A stretch of 64,000 bases of DNA from Roseburia sp. (GTDB lineage: Bacteria > Bacillota > Clostridia > Lachnospirales > Lachnospiraceae). Positions 1 to 8,388 of the stretch are shown here, in pieces; positions within the stretch are counted from its first letter, which is position 1, and each line of letters starts with the position of its first letter. A program made the translations under genes and the position numbers. The notes beneath the pieces were generated by a model. It was not told the origin of the DNA. It ran no database searches and worked only from the letters and a program-made list of their open reading frames with translations. The stretch covers positions 62,001 through 126,000 of the forward strand of contig JAGBEG010000007.1 of assembly GCA_017937095.1 (NCBI GenBank), read 5' to 3'.

Positions 1-722
1 AGAATTATGTGTCGGAGCAGGACGCGGCATATTTTGCATATCTGTATAAGGATGCGGGAATTTCCGGCGGGCATATTATACTGCTGAATGCAAAGGACAG
101 CGAATATTACGGGGCGACGAAGGAGCAGGCGAAGCAGGCGCTTGCGGCATATCCTGGAGGTCTTCAGGTCGGCGGCGGGATTACGGCGGAGAACGCGGCG
201 GAATTTCTGGATGCCGGAGCGAGCCATGTGATCGTGACCTCTTATGTGTTTCGGGAGGGCAGGATTGATTACGAGCGTCTGAACAGACTGCGCGATACAG
301 TCGGAAAAGAGCGGCTCGTACTCGATTTAAGCTGCAGAAGACGTGACGACGCCTATTATATTGTGACAGACCGCTGGCAGAGATTTACAGACGAAGTGGT
401 CACGGAGGAGCTGCTGGAGGAGCTTGCCGGCTTTAGTGATGAGTTTTTAATCCATGCGGTTGACGTGGAGGGAAAGGCTGGCGGAATCGAGCGGGAACTG
501 GCGGCAATGCTTGGCGCGTGGGGAAAGCTTCCCATTACTTATGCGGGAGGCGTCGGCAGTTTTGAAGATTTGCGGCAGCTTAAGGAGCTTGGAAGAGACC
601 GGCTTAACGTGACGGTCGGCAGTGCGCTGGATCTATTCGGAGGCACAATGCCGTTGGCAGAGGTGTTGGAATACTGTAGAACATCGAAACAGCAGGCACG
701 CAGGCGAGCACACGACGAATGA
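1..722 (+). CDS. hisA: HisA-type phosphoribosyl-ProFAR isomerase, 5' end cut by window
   Basis: Catalyses the Amadori isomerisation of ProFAR to PRFAR in histidine biosynthesis, in the cytoplasm. The reading frame is open from the first bases, so the true start lies outside the window; the GTG at 9 is probably internal. The sequence matches the eukaryote-like HisA (HIS6) subgroup: an N-terminal SEQDAAYFAYLYKDAG segment, then LQVGGGI, VIVTSYVF, LVLDLSCRR, DEFLIHAVDVEG and ITYAGGV, the phosphate-binding loops of a beta/alpha barrel. Roughly 20 to 25 N-terminal residues are missing compared with the family. The gene is followed 69 bases later by glnA, so the two may be cotranscribed. The identity is firm; the subgroup assignment is from recalled family sequence. 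Confidence 0.9.
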   Translation, partial: NYVSEQDAAYFAYLYKDAGISGGHIILLNAKDSEYYGATKEQAKQALAAYPGGLQVGGGITAENAAEFLDAGASHVIVTSYVFREGRIDYERLNRLRDTVGKERLVLDLSCRRRDDAYYIVTDRWQRFTDEVVTEELLEELAGFSDEFLIHAVDVEGKAGGIERELAAMLGAWGKLPITYAGGVGSFEDLRQLKELGRDRLNVTVGSALDLFGGTMPLAEVLEYCRTSKQQARRRAHDE

Positions 723-791
723 AGCGGACGCCTGCGTTTGCGGCGCGATAAATATTCCCGGATGACGGGACGGACAGATGGAGGTTATGAC

Positions 792-2123
792 ATGAGCAAA
801 TACACAAAACAGGATATTATCCGGATGGTGGATGAGGAGGATGTAGAGTTCATCCGGCTTCAGTTTACGGATATGTTCGGCACATTAAAAAACGTTGCGA
901 TCACATCGAGCCAGCTTGAGAAGGCATTGAACAATGAATGTATGTTTGACGGCTCTTCCATAGAGGGATTCGTACGGATTGAGGAGTCCGATATGTATCT
1001 GTACCCTGATCTGGATACCTTTGTGATTTTTCCTTGGCGTCCACAGCAGGGAAAGGTCGCAAGAATCATCTGCGATATCTATACTTCTGAGAAGAAGCCG
1101 TTTGAGGGCGATCCGCGCTACATATTAAAGAAAGCCATCGCGGATGCGGAGTCGTTAGGCTATCGCTTTGACGTAGGACCGGAATGTGAGTTCTTCCTTT
1201 TTAATCAGGATGAGGACGGACAGCCGACAACGATCAGCACGGAGCGCGCAGGATATTTTGATCTGGGTCCGGTCGATCTTGGTGAGAACGCAAGGAGAGA
1301 CATGGTGCTGACACTGGAGGACATGGGCTACGAGATCGAGGCGTCGCATCATGAGGTCGCGCCTGCGCAGCACGAGATCGATTTCCGCTATGACGAGGCG
1401 CTTAAGACGGCGGACAATATCATGACCTTTAAGCTTGCGGTCAAGACGATCGCGAAGCGTCACGGACTTTTTGCAAGCTTTATGCCAAAGCCGAAATACG
1501 GGGTCAACGGTTCCGGTATGCATGTGAATATGTCGCTTTCCAAGGACAGCAGAAATATTTTCGATGATCCGGATGGAGAGCACGGGTTAAGCAGGGAGGC
1601 GTACTGGTTTATCGGAGGAATTATCCGTCATATGAAGGCGATGGCTGTTATTACGAACCCGCTCGTGAACTCCTATAAGCGTCTGGTGCCGGGTTATGAG
1701 GCGCCTATCTACATCGCATGGTCGATGACGAACCGCAGTCCGCTCATCCGCATTCCGGTGTCGCGAGGGAGCAGGACGAGAGTGGAGCTGCGCTGCCCGG
1801 ATTCGGCGGCAAATCCATATCTGACGCTTGCGGTGTGCCTTGAGGCGGGACTTGACGGTATCCGCAATCAGATTGAACCTCCGGCTGCCGTGGTGGAAAA
1901 TGTCTTTGAGATGCGCCGTTCACAGAAGCATGAACTGGGAATCGAATCGCTTCCGGCAGATCTGGGCGAAGCGTTAGAGGAGTTCGAAAAGGACGAATAT
2001 ATCAGGGAAGTTTTGGGCAGACACATCAGTGAGAAGTACTGCGAGGCAAAGCACGCAGAATGGGCGGATTATCGTGCACAGGTAACGGAGTGGGAAATCG
2101 ATAATTACCTTTATAAAATCTGA
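792..2123 (+). CDS. glnA: Type I glutamine synthetase
   Basis: Condenses glutamate and ammonia to glutamine with ATP. The 443-residue length is typical of the Gram-positive GSI-alpha form. Visible signatures are [10 protein letters not shown] near residue 55, the [10 protein letters not shown] active-site segment, [14 protein letters not shown], and the arginine-rich [15 protein letters not shown] segment. An upstream in-frame ATG at 738 would add 18 residues, but the ATG at 792 is preceded by GGAGG at 780 to 784 and gives the family N-terminus MSKYTKQDI. The next gene encodes an ANTAR antiterminator, a neighbour often linked to glutamine synthetase in Clostridia, suggesting joint nitrogen control. 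Confidence 0.96.
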   Translation: MSKYTKQDIIRMVDEEDVEFIRLQFTDMFGTLKNVAITSSQLEKALNNECMFDGSSIEGFVRIEESDMYLYPDLDTFVIFPWRPQQGKVARIICDIYTSEKKPFEGDPRYILKKAIADAESLGYRFDVGPECEFFLFNQDEDGQPTTISTERAGYFDLGPVDLGENARRDMVLTLEDMGYEIEASHHEVAPAQHEIDFRYDEALKTADNIMTFKLAVKTIAKRHGLFASFMPKPKYGVNGSGMHVNMSLSKDSRNIFDDPDGEHGLSREAYWFIGGIIRHMKAMAVITNPLVNSYKRLVPGYEAPIYIAWSMTNRSPLIRIPVSRGSRTRVELRCPDSAANPYLTLAVCLEAGLDGIRNQIEPPAAVVENVFEMRRSQKHELGIESLPADLGEALEEFEKDEYIREVLGRHISEKYCEAKHAEWADYRAQVTEWEIDNYLYKI

Positions 2124-2149
2124 GTCGCACAGACGAAAGAGGAAACGAT

Positions 2150-2695
2150 TTGACGAATATCATTGTTGCATTTCCCAAACAGGACAATGCCCGGAATATT
2201 AAGAAGATATTGATGCAGAACGGTTATCATGTAGCTTCGGTCTGTGCCACCGGCGCGCAGGTGCTGCAGAGCGCGGGCGAACTGGGGGGAGGCATTGTCG
2301 TGTGTGGTTACCGTTTCGTGGATATGATGTACACGGAACTGCACGAATATCTGCCTGAGCAATTTGAGATGCTGCTTGTGGCGGCTCCCGCAAATTGCGT
2401 GAGCCGCGACGTGGAAAATCTGGTCTGTCTGTCGATGCCGCTCAAGGTAAATGAGCTGTTGCAGACCGTGGAAATGATGGAATACACCATTACCAGACGC
2501 AGGAAAAAGGCAAGGAATGCGCCGAAGGAGCGAACGGAAGAGGAATACACCCTGATTCAGGAGGCAAAAGCACTTTTGATGGAACGGAACAATCTTTCGG
2601 AGGAGGAAGCGCATCGCTATATGCAGAAGCGGAGCATGGATAATGGAACCGGTCTGACAGAGACGGCACAGATGATTTTAAGTTTACTGACATAA
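2150..2695 (+). CDS. ANTAR-domain response regulator (putative antiterminator)
   Basis: A 181-residue protein with a receiver-like N-terminal domain (about 1-115) and a C-terminal ANTAR domain (about 125-180, with EEYTLIQEAKALLMERNNLSEEEAHRYMQ-type helices). ANTAR proteins bind paired RNA hairpins and prevent transcription termination; NasT and AmiR are examples. The N-terminal domain looks degenerate: the usual phosphorylated aspartate region reads GGIVVCGYRF, with no clear Asp, so phosphorylation may not be the input. Start is TTG at 2150 with AGAGGAA just upstream; it follows glnA by 26 bases and is probably in the same operon. A role in nitrogen-responsive antitermination is inferred from position. 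Confidence 0.85.
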   Translation: MTNIIVAFPKQDNARNIKKILMQNGYHVASVCATGAQVLQSAGELGGGIVVCGYRFVDMMYTELHEYLPEQFEMLLVAAPANCVSRDVENLVCLSMPLKVNELLQTVEMMEYTITRRRKKARNAPKERTEEEYTLIQEAKALLMERNNLSEEEAHRYMQKRSMDNGTGLTETAQMILSLLT

Positions 2696-2713
2696 GACTT
2701 TCTGAAAGAGACT

Positions 2714-2742
2714 GGAATCCGGCAGAACCGGATTCCTTTTTT
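2714..2742 (+). terminator. Rho-independent terminator after glnA-ANTAR operon
   Basis: A stem of GGAATCCGG against CCGGATTCC with a short CAGAA-like loop, followed by six T residues. It closes the hisA-glnA-ANTAR unit. The stem resembles the end hairpin of the dispersed repeat copies at 14197 and 48932. Confidence 0.9.
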
Positions 2743-2765
2743 GATTCCAAGTAAACAAAAAGTGC

Positions 2766-2794
2766 TTGCGGTGCAGAAGAAGGAATGCTATACT
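2766..2794 (+). promoter_or_regulatory. Sigma-A promoter for dapL
   Basis: TTGCGG at 2766 and TATACT at 2789, separated by 17 bases. It lies between the upstream terminator and dapL, whose start codon is 35 bases past the -10 element. Confidence 0.7.
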
Positions 2795-2828
2795 GTAGCC
2801 ATCATCAGTGAGAATAAGGAGAATGCAT

Positions 2829-4043
2829 ATGTACAAGATTAATGATAACTATCAGAAGCTGCCGGGAAGCTATCTTTTCAGTACGATTGCAAAGAAAGTA
2901 AACGCGTACTCTGCGGCGAACCCGGATAAGAAGATTATCCGTCTCGGTATCGGCGACGTGACACAGCCGCTTGCTCCGGCAATCATAGAAGCGATGCATA
3001 AGGCGGTCGACGAGATGGGCGCGGCGGAGACTTTCCGCGGCTATGCGCCGGACCTTGGATATGAGTTTCTCAGAAATGCGATTGTGAAGAACGATTATCA
3101 GGCGAGAGGCTGTGATATCGCCGCAGATGAGATTTTCGTGTCAGATGGGGCGAAGAGCGATTCCGGTAATATCCAGGAGATTTTCGCCGAAAATAACCGT
3201 ATTGCCGTGTGCGATCCGGTATATCCGGTCTATGTGGATTCCAACGTGATGGCGGGAAGAACAGGCACCTACGATCCGAAGACGGAAATGTGGAGCGACG
3301 TGATCTATATGCCGTGTACGATGGAGAATAACTTCGTACCGGAGTTCCCGAAGGAGACGCCGGATCTCATCTATCTGTGCCTGCCGAACAACCCGACCGG
3401 AACCACGATTACAAAGGATCAGCTTCAGGGCTGGGTGGACTACGCGAATAAGGCCGGAGCGGTCATCATCTATGACGCGGCATATGAGGCATATATTTCA
3501 GAGGAGAATGTGGCGCATTCCATTTATGAGTGCGAGGGAGCAAAGACCTGCGCAATCGAGCTTAAGAGCTTTTCAAAGAACGCCGGATTTACCGGAGTAC
3601 GTCTTGGCTATACAGTCGTTCCGAAGGAGCTTAAATGCGGTGAGGTTTCCTTAAATGCTATGTGGGCGAGACGTCACGGCACGAAGTTCAACGGTGCGCC
3701 TTATATCGTACAGCGCGCCGGTGAGGCAGTGTACTCCGATGCAGGCAAAGAGCAGCTTAAGGAGCAGGTTGCTTATTATATGAAGAATGCGGCGACGATC
3801 AAGGACGGACTGATGAAGGCGGGCTACATGGTATTCGGCGGTGTGAACGCACCGTACATCTGGTTAAAGACCCCGGATCAGATGACCTCATGGGAGTTCT
3901 TTGATTATTTACTTGAAAATGCAAACGTAGTTGGAACGCCGGGTTCGGGCTTTGGACCGAGCGGCGAGGGCTATTTCAGACTGACTGCATTCGGCAGCTA
4001 TGAAAATACGCTTGCGGCATTGGAGCGCATCCAGAAGTTATAG
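2829..4043 (+). CDS. dapL: LL-diaminopimelate aminotransferase
   Basis: Converts tetrahydrodipicolinate directly to LL-diaminopimelate with glutamate as amino donor, bypassing the acylated DapD/DapC/DapE route. The 404-residue product is a fold-type I PLP enzyme: the N-terminus [19 protein letters not shown], the [10 protein letters not shown] segment, LPNNPTGT near residue 190, YDAAYEAYI, and the PLP lysine in [14 protein letters not shown] near residue 248 are all typical of DapL. Of the two close ATGs (2823, 2829) the second has the better spacing from AAGGAG at 2815. It stands alone between a promoter and a terminator. dapA, dapB and lysA are elsewhere in the window. Confidence 0.95.
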   Translation: MYKINDNYQKLPGSYLFSTIAKKVNAYSAANPDKKIIRLGIGDVTQPLAPAIIEAMHKAVDEMGAAETFRGYAPDLGYEFLRNAIVKNDYQARGCDIAADEIFVSDGAKSDSGNIQEIFAENNRIAVCDPVYPVYVDSNVMAGRTGTYDPKTEMWSDVIYMPCTMENNFVPEFPKETPDLIYLCLPNNPTGTTITKDQLQGWVDYANKAGAVIIYDAAYEAYISEENVAHSIYECEGAKTCAIELKSFSKNAGFTGVRLGYTVVPKELKCGEVSLNAMWARRHGTKFNGAPYIVQRAGEAVYSDAGKEQLKEQVAYYMKNAATIKDGLMKAGYMVFGGVNAPYIWLKTPDQMTSWEFFDYLLENANVVGTPGSGFGPSGEGYFRLTAFGSYENTLAALERIQKL

Positions 4044-4056
4044 CATCGATAAGAGA

Positions 4057-4099
4057 GGAGACAGGATTTTCAATCGAGGGGAAGCCTGTCTCCTTTTTT
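4057..4099 (+). terminator. Terminator after dapL
   Basis: GGAGACAGG at 4057 pairs with CCTGTCTCC at 4085, followed by a run of T to 4099. Confidence 0.9.
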
Positions 4100-4169
4100 G
4101 CGAAAGAGAAAAAATGTTTGAAAATGTCAGAATTGTGTTTGGAAAGTGTAATTATGACCGTTCGGTGTA

Positions 4170-4199
4170 TTTACAATAGTGATTGATATATGGTAAAAT
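4170..4199 (+). promoter_or_regulatory. Probable promoter for the MBOAT/SGNH pair
   Basis: TTTACA at 4170 and TAAAAT at 4194 with an 18-base spacer, 42 bases ahead of the GTG start of the MBOAT gene. The elements are only moderately close to consensus. Confidence 0.5.
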
Positions 4200-4240
4200 A
4201 AATCCGTTTTTGACGAAGAGAAAGTGTGAGGAGATAAGCG

Positions 4241-5743
4241 GTGCTTTTTAATTCATTTAGTTTTCTGGTGTTTTTCCCGATTGTTCTGGGTATTTATTTT
4301 ATCATTCCAAAGAAGGTAAAGCAGTTATGGCTTCTGATCGCAAGCTATTACTTCTATATGAATTGGAATGCCATTTACGCGATTCTGATTCTCGGAATCA
4401 CCGTAATCGGCTATGTGAGCGGCATTCTGCTGGATCGCGCGGACGCCGGGGCGGCGTCTGATCAGGCGGCGGTGCAGAGAAAACGGAAGTTCTATATGGC
4501 GATAGCTGCCATATTAAGTCTTGGCATACTGTTTACGTTTAAGTATCTGAATTTCGCGATTGAAAATATCAACAGGCTGTTTGCGATGACGGGCAGCTCG
4601 TTTGCGGTGACCGCCGTCGATATTGTGCTTCCGGTCGGAATCTCGTTCTATACCTTCCAGGCGTTGGGATATGTGATCGACGTATACCGCAGGGATGTTG
4701 CGGCGGAGAAGAATTTCCTGCGCTATGCGCTGTTCGTATCGTTCTTTCCGCAGCTTGTTGCCGGACCGATCGAGCGAAGCAGAAATCTTTTGAGCCAGCT
4801 TAAGGAACCGACGAAGTTCGACTATGATACGGCGAAGAATGGACTTTTGCTGATGTTATGGGGATATTTCGAGAAAATGTGGGTGGCGGACAGGCTCGCC
4901 ATCCTTGTCGATGCGGTGTACAATGATTACGGAAATTATTCTGCCGGGATGATCGTTTTGGCGACGATGCTGTTCTCCATACAGATTTACTGTGATTTCG
5001 GAGGCTACAGCCATATCGCAATCGGAGCGGCGCAGGTGCTCGGCATCCGCCTGATGGACAACTTCAGGCAGCCTTATCTTGCGACGAATATCAAGGACTT
5101 CTGGAACCGCTGGCATATCAGCCTTTCCACATGGTTCCGCGATTATGTGTATTTTCCGCTCGGCGGAAGCCGCTGTTCAAAACCAAAGGCATACCGTAAC
5201 CTGATGATTACGTTCCTTGTCAGCGGTCTGTGGCACGGCGCGAGCTGGCATTATGTTGTGTGGGGCGGACTCAACGGTTTTTATCAGGTCATCGGCAGAA
5301 TGACGAAGCAGGCGAGGGAGAAGATGCGCGCGGCCCTGCACATCCGCGAGGACGGCATGCCGCTTCGCATCTTCCAGACAATCGTGACATTTCTTCTGGC
5401 AAGTTTTGCGTGGCTGTTTTTCCGGGCGGACGGTCTGGGAAATGCCTGTGGAATGCTGCGGCTGACGCTGACGAACGGAGTCTGGCTGCGCCAGCTTTCT
5501 GACGGGACCATCTTTATGATGGGACTCAGCAGACTTGGCATATATCAGTTGATTTTTTCGCTTATCGTGCTTCTCGTGGTGGATATCTGCCATGAGCGCG
5601 GCGTGAGCTTCCGCAGATGGATTGCGGCGCGTCCGATTGCGGTGCGCTGGGGCATTTATATGATAACGCTTCTGGCGTTTCTGGTGCTCGTCATCCAGAA
5701 TTACGGACGTCCGGCAGCAGAGTTTATCTATTTCCAGTTTTAG
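4241..5743 (+). CDS. MBOAT family membrane O-acyltransferase (AlgI/DltB-like)
   Basis: A 500-residue polytopic membrane protein with many hydrophobic segments from residue 5 onward. The MBOAT signature is clear: NFRQPYLATNIKDFWNRWHISLS followed by the catalytic histidine region SGLWHGASWHYVVWGG near residues 328-343. Such proteins move acyl groups across the membrane to extracellular polysaccharides or teichoic acids. Start is GTG at 4241 with GAGGAG upstream. The gene is followed 12 bases later by an SGNH-like protein, the usual partner in AlgI/AlgJ-type O-acetylation. No dltA or dltC is nearby, so surface-polymer O-acetylation is more likely than D-alanylation; the substrate is unknown. Confidence 0.9.
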   Translation: MLFNSFSFLVFFPIVLGIYFIIPKKVKQLWLLIASYYFYMNWNAIYAILILGITVIGYVSGILLDRADAGAASDQAAVQRKRKFYMAIAAILSLGILFTFKYLNFAIENINRLFAMTGSSFAVTAVDIVLPVGISFYTFQALGYVIDVYRRDVAAEKNFLRYALFVSFFPQLVAGPIERSRNLLSQLKEPTKFDYDTAKNGLLLMLWGYFEKMWVADRLAILVDAVYNDYGNYSAGMIVLATMLFSIQIYCDFGGYSHIAIGAAQVLGIRLMDNFRQPYLATNIKDFWNRWHISLSTWFRDYVYFPLGGSRCSKPKAYRNLMITFLVSGLWHGASWHYVVWGGLNGFYQVIGRMTKQAREKMRAALHIREDGMPLRIFQTIVTFLLASFAWLFFRADGLGNACGMLRLTLTNGVWLRQLSDGTIFMMGLSRLGIYQLIFSLIVLLVVDICHERGVSFRRWIAARPIAVRWGIYMITLLAFLVLVIQNYGRPAAEFIYFQF

Positions 5744-5755
5744 AAGGAGAACAAA

Positions 5756-6712
5756 ATGAAAAGATTTATCGGAAAATTGATTGTGTTTTTAGGTCTTTTC
5801 GGCGCGATTGTCCTTGGACTGGACGTGTTGTCGGCAAAGGAGCCTTTTCGCGAGTGGTTCGCATATGTGACAGAGAGCAGCGATTACTGGGCGGGAGAGA
5901 ATGATGATATCGCAATTTATATCAGCCAGGTGCGCGAGCAGGGGGATTACACGAAGCTTGTCGTGGGCGATTCCGTGTGCCACCAGCTTACGAGCGGGCT
6001 GCGCGAGTATAATTCGGACTATTCGCTGGTCGGAAATAACCGTGCGCTCTCCATTGCGGGGGAATATCTGCTGACGCGGGAATTTCTTGAGACGCATGAG
6101 GGAATCACAGATGTCTATCTGATCGTCGGGCTTGATTCGCTGCAGACGAATATTGATGTGATGTATGGGTATCAGTATGTGGCAATCCCGTTTCTGCGGG
6201 AGGATATGCTGCAGAATCTGGATGAGAAGACGCTGGAGGAAATGAATGATACCTTTGGAACGTTTTTTATGCAGAAGCCGGTATCAAAGCTGGTGGCGTG
6301 CTCGTCGGTCAACCGCAAGCTGTATCTGAATTATATCAAAGAGCACAAGGGCGTGCTTGATCCGAATCCGGGGGGCGGCATCGTGATGTCTGATGTGGCG
6401 GCGGAGTATCTGGTGAAGATTTATGAACTGTGCGGGGAATATGGCGTGACAATGCATCTGCTGCCGGACCCGTTGGCGGACAACCAGTACAGACGCGACC
6501 AGGCAGAGGGACTGCGGGAGGATTTTGCAGCGAGAGGACTTGACGAACTGTTTCCGGATTATTTCGATGAAATCATGTACTACCCGGAAGAGCAGTTCGG
6601 CGACGGCATCCATTTTGGCGAACCGTACAACACGCAGGAAGCGTATAATGAGAAGTTAAAAGAACTGTATCTGGACAAGGGCTATCTGGACGGGCTGGTG
6701 CTCGAACCGTAA
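5756..6712 (+). CDS. SGNH/AlgJ-like partner protein of the MBOAT acyltransferase
   Basis: A 318-residue protein with an N-terminal signal anchor (about residues 5-25) and an extracellular domain. VVGDSVCHQL near residue 70 resembles block I of SGNH/GDSL enzymes, with the serine in GDS, and GDGIHF near residue 282 could supply a C-terminal Asp-x-x-His. These features, with the MBOAT gene just upstream, suggest that it accepts the acyl group outside the cell and passes it to a polymer. The overall family is not recognised with confidence. Its last codons and stop codon are tandemly repeated downstream. Confidence 0.7.
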   Translation: MKRFIGKLIVFLGLFGAIVLGLDVLSAKEPFREWFAYVTESSDYWAGENDDIAIYISQVREQGDYTKLVVGDSVCHQLTSGLREYNSDYSLVGNNRALSIAGEYLLTREFLETHEGITDVYLIVGLDSLQTNIDVMYGYQYVAIPFLREDMLQNLDEKTLEEMNDTFGTFFMQKPVSKLVACSSVNRKLYLNYIKEHKGVLDPNPGGGIVMSDVAAEYLVKIYELCGEYGVTMHLLPDPLADNQYRRDQAEGLREDFAARGLDELFPDYFDEIMYYPEEQFGDGIHFGEPYNTQEAYNEKLKELYLDKGYLDGLVLEP

Positions 6713-6769
6713 ATATATTGGCGTCCGAATTGGCACTCGAACTGTAAAATTGGCGCTCGAACTGTAAAA
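6696..6769 (+). repeat. Tandem copies of the preceding gene's 3' end including its stop codon
   Basis: The segment TGGTGCTCGAACCGTAA that ends the SGNH gene recurs as TTGGCACTCGAACTGTAAAA at 6730 and TTGGCGCTCGAACTGTAAAA at 6750, a 20-base period, with a partial unit near 6719. Each complete unit keeps a TAA at the same place. Confidence 0.85.
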
Positions 6770-6774
6770 GTGTC

Positions 6775-6802
6775 TTGACAAACCTTATAATTTATGTATA
6801 AT
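6775..6802 (+). promoter_or_regulatory. Strong promoter for the permease gene
   Basis: Perfect consensus TTGACA at 6775 and TATAAT at 6797 with a 16-base spacer. The predicted start, near 6809, lies at the first copy of a repeated TGCAAAT operator, so repression by the neighbouring Fur-family protein is plausible. Confidence 0.85.
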
Positions 6803-6808
6803 ACAAAA

Positions 6809-6857
6809 TGCAAATGAGTTGCAAATGCAAAACGAATGCAAATGCGATTCACTTGCA
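6809..6857. promoter_or_regulatory. Repeated TGCAAAT operator, likely Fur-family binding region
   Basis: TGCAAAT occurs at 6809, 6820 and 6837 on the plus strand, and as TGCAAGT on the minus strand at 6851-6857. TGCAAATGAGTTGCA (6809-6823) forms a 7-1-7 inverted repeat, the geometry of Fur/Zur/PerR boxes. The 6835-6859 part is also an inverted repeat, AATGCAAATG against CACTTGCATT, followed by T residues, and might act as a hairpin. The site sits at the predicted transcription start of a permease gene whose downstream neighbour encodes a Fur-family repressor. The metal is not deducible. Confidence 0.7.
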
Positions 6858-6937
6858 TTTTTTTCACTTTCCGGGAAATTGAGTCACCAAGTGACGGTTT
6901 TTCATAGCTACAGATGTTTTGGCAGAATGGAGGAACA

Positions 6938-7792
6938 ATGGCTGATATATTGACAGATACTTTACTGGATGGCGCAAAGCTGCTGCCGTTTTTATTTCTT
7001 ACGTACTTATTGATGGAGACATTGGAGCATCATACCGGAAGCAGGCTGCAAAAGCAGATCCGCACCGCCGGGGCATGGGGACCGGTGTGGGGCGGACTGC
7101 TCGGCGTAATCCCGCAGTGTGGGTTTTCGGCGGCGGCTTCGAGCCTTTTTGCGGGCAGGGTCATCACGGTGGGAACGCTGCTTGCAATTTATCTGTCTAC
7201 ATCGGATGAAATGCTTCCGATTCTGATCTCTGAGGCAGTGCCTGCGGCAACGATTGTAAAAATCCTCGGCGTGAAGGTCGTGATCGCGGTCTTATCCGGT
7301 CTTCTCGTGGAATTTGTCTACACAGGGCTTATGAAGCGCAAGGAAAAGGATATGGACATTCATGTGGTGTGCGAGGAAGAGCACTGTCACTGTGAGGACG
7401 GTATCTTTCTCTCTGCGCTTAAGCATACGGTACGGATTTTCTTTTATATTTTTCTGATATCGCTGGCGCTTAATATCATAATCGGAATCATCGGGGAGGA
7501 TGCGCTTGGGAGCGTCTTTTCCGGTGTGCCGCTTGTCGGAGAACTGATAGCAGCGCTTGTCGGACTGATTCCGAACTGCGCATCGTCGGTCGTTATCACA
7601 CAGCTCTATCTCGACGGAATCATCAGTGCAGGCGCGATGATGGCAGGACTGCTCGTGAACGCGGGCGTCGGCGTGCTGGTGCTGTTTAGGCTAAACCGCG
7701 ATTACAGACAGAATGCGGCAATTGTCGGTACTTTGTACGCGCTTGGCGTTTTCTGGGGAGTTGTCATTGAACTGTGCGGGTTTACATTTTAG
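6938..7792 (+). CDS. Putative arsenic/metal efflux permease (DUF2899-like)
   Basis: A 284-residue integral membrane protein with about eight hydrophobic segments arranged as two similar halves. Each half holds a proline- and cysteine-containing loop: GVIPQCGFSAAASSLFAGR near residue 55 and GLIPNCASSVVITQLYLDG near 215. This duplicated IPxC pattern is typical of the family variously annotated as putative manganese transporter or arsenic efflux protein. The central loop VVCEEEHCHCEDG is rich in His, Cys and Glu and may bind metal. The ATG at 6938 has GGAGG at 6930. The strong promoter, operator repeats and downstream Fur-family gene suggest metal-responsive expression. The substrate is uncertain. 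Confidence 0.8.
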   Translation: MADILTDTLLDGAKLLPFLFLTYLLMETLEHHTGSRLQKQIRTAGAWGPVWGGLLGVIPQCGFSAAASSLFAGRVITVGTLLAIYLSTSDEMLPILISEAVPAATIVKILGVKVVIAVLSGLLVEFVYTGLMKRKEKDMDIHVVCEEEHCHCEDGIFLSALKHTVRIFFYIFLISLALNIIIGIIGEDALGSVFSGVPLVGELIAALVGLIPNCASSVVITQLYLDGIISAGAMMAGLLVNAGVGVLVLFRLNRDYRQNAAIVGTLYALGVFWGVVIELCGFTF

Positions 7793-7815
7793 ACCCGCCG
7801 GATGCGCGGCGAGGG

Positions 7816-7909
7816 CGGCGACGCAGGCGGACATACGCGGCGAAGACAGGTATACGCGGCGAATAACAGCGACGAGGCGAGTGTGCGGCGGCGCAGGCGG
7901 GCATACAGG
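7816..7909 (+). repeat. GC-rich degenerate repeats between permease and regulator
   Basis: The 133-base gap holds two related segments, GGCGACGCAGGCGGACATAC at 7816 and GGCGGCGCAGGCGGGCATAC at 7887, with ACGCGGCGAA units between them. No promoter or gene is evident in the gap. Confidence 0.5.
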
Positions 7910-7925
7910 AAACGGAGGAAATAAA

Positions 7926-8336
7926 ATGGCGGGAAACGGTTATGCAACGACGAGCAGGAAGAAGATACTGGATTTTTTAAAGAGCAACTGTGACAGGACG
8001 GTGACGGCGTCGGACATTGACGCGTACCTGCGGCGAAACGGCGACGCGGTAAATATCACAACAATTTACCGCTATCTGGACAAGCTTGCGAACGACGGAA
8101 CCGTTATGAAATATGTGGCGGAGTGCGGCGGAAAAGCCGTGTATCAGTATGTTGAACTCGGGCAGCACTGCGAAGAGCATCTGCATTTGAAATGTGTGAA
8201 ATGCGGCTGCATCATCCATCTGGACTGTGCATTCATGGATGAGATTGCGGAGCATATCCGAAAGGATCATGCGTTTGTATTGCAGTGTAAAAATTCCATT
8301 CTCTATGGTTTGTGTAAAGATTGCAGACAGGAATAG
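7926..8336 (+). CDS. Fur-family metal-responsive repressor
   Basis: A 136-residue winged-helix regulator. The DNA-binding half includes TASDIDAYLRRNGDAVNITTIYRYLDKL, the Fur-family recognition-helix region. The dimerisation half has EEHLHLKCVKCG near residues 79-90 and LCKDCR near the end, two CxxC pairs that form the structural zinc site. The sequence does not tell Fur, Zur and PerR apart. The ATG at 7926 follows GGAGG at 7914. It probably controls the operator repeats at 6809 and thus its own two-gene operon. It is shorter than the usual 140-150 residues only by its short termini. Confidence 0.9.
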   Translation: MAGNGYATTSRKKILDFLKSNCDRTVTASDIDAYLRRNGDAVNITTIYRYLDKLANDGTVMKYVAECGGKAVYQYVELGQHCEEHLHLKCVKCGCIIHLDCAFMDEIAEHIRKDHAFVLQCKNSILYGLCKDCRQE

Positions 8337-8352
8337 TCTGCAGTCTTTTTTT
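8322..8352 (+). terminator. Terminator overlapping the Fur-family stop codon
   Basis: TGCAGAC at 8322 pairs with GTCTGCA at 8336, followed by seven T residues to 8352. The stop codon TAG lies in the loop and right arm of the hairpin. Confidence 0.8.
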
Positions 8353-8388
8353 ATATAATGAAGAGAATAAGCGGATTGCGGCAGGAAT

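Noticed and set aside
738-791. Extended start of glutamine synthetase at 738
   Set aside because: The extra 18 residues are not family-like and the ribosome site GGAGG sits directly before the ATG at 792.
4241-6712. dlt (D-alanyl teichoic acid) operon
   Set aside because: The MBOAT protein is DltB-like, but no dltA or dltC is present, and the partner resembles SGNH-type acetylation proteins.
8352-8359. Promoter (TATAAT) directly before the M23 gene
   Set aside because: The -10 match lies just after a terminator T-run and no -35 element is found at the right distance, so it is not reported as a feature.
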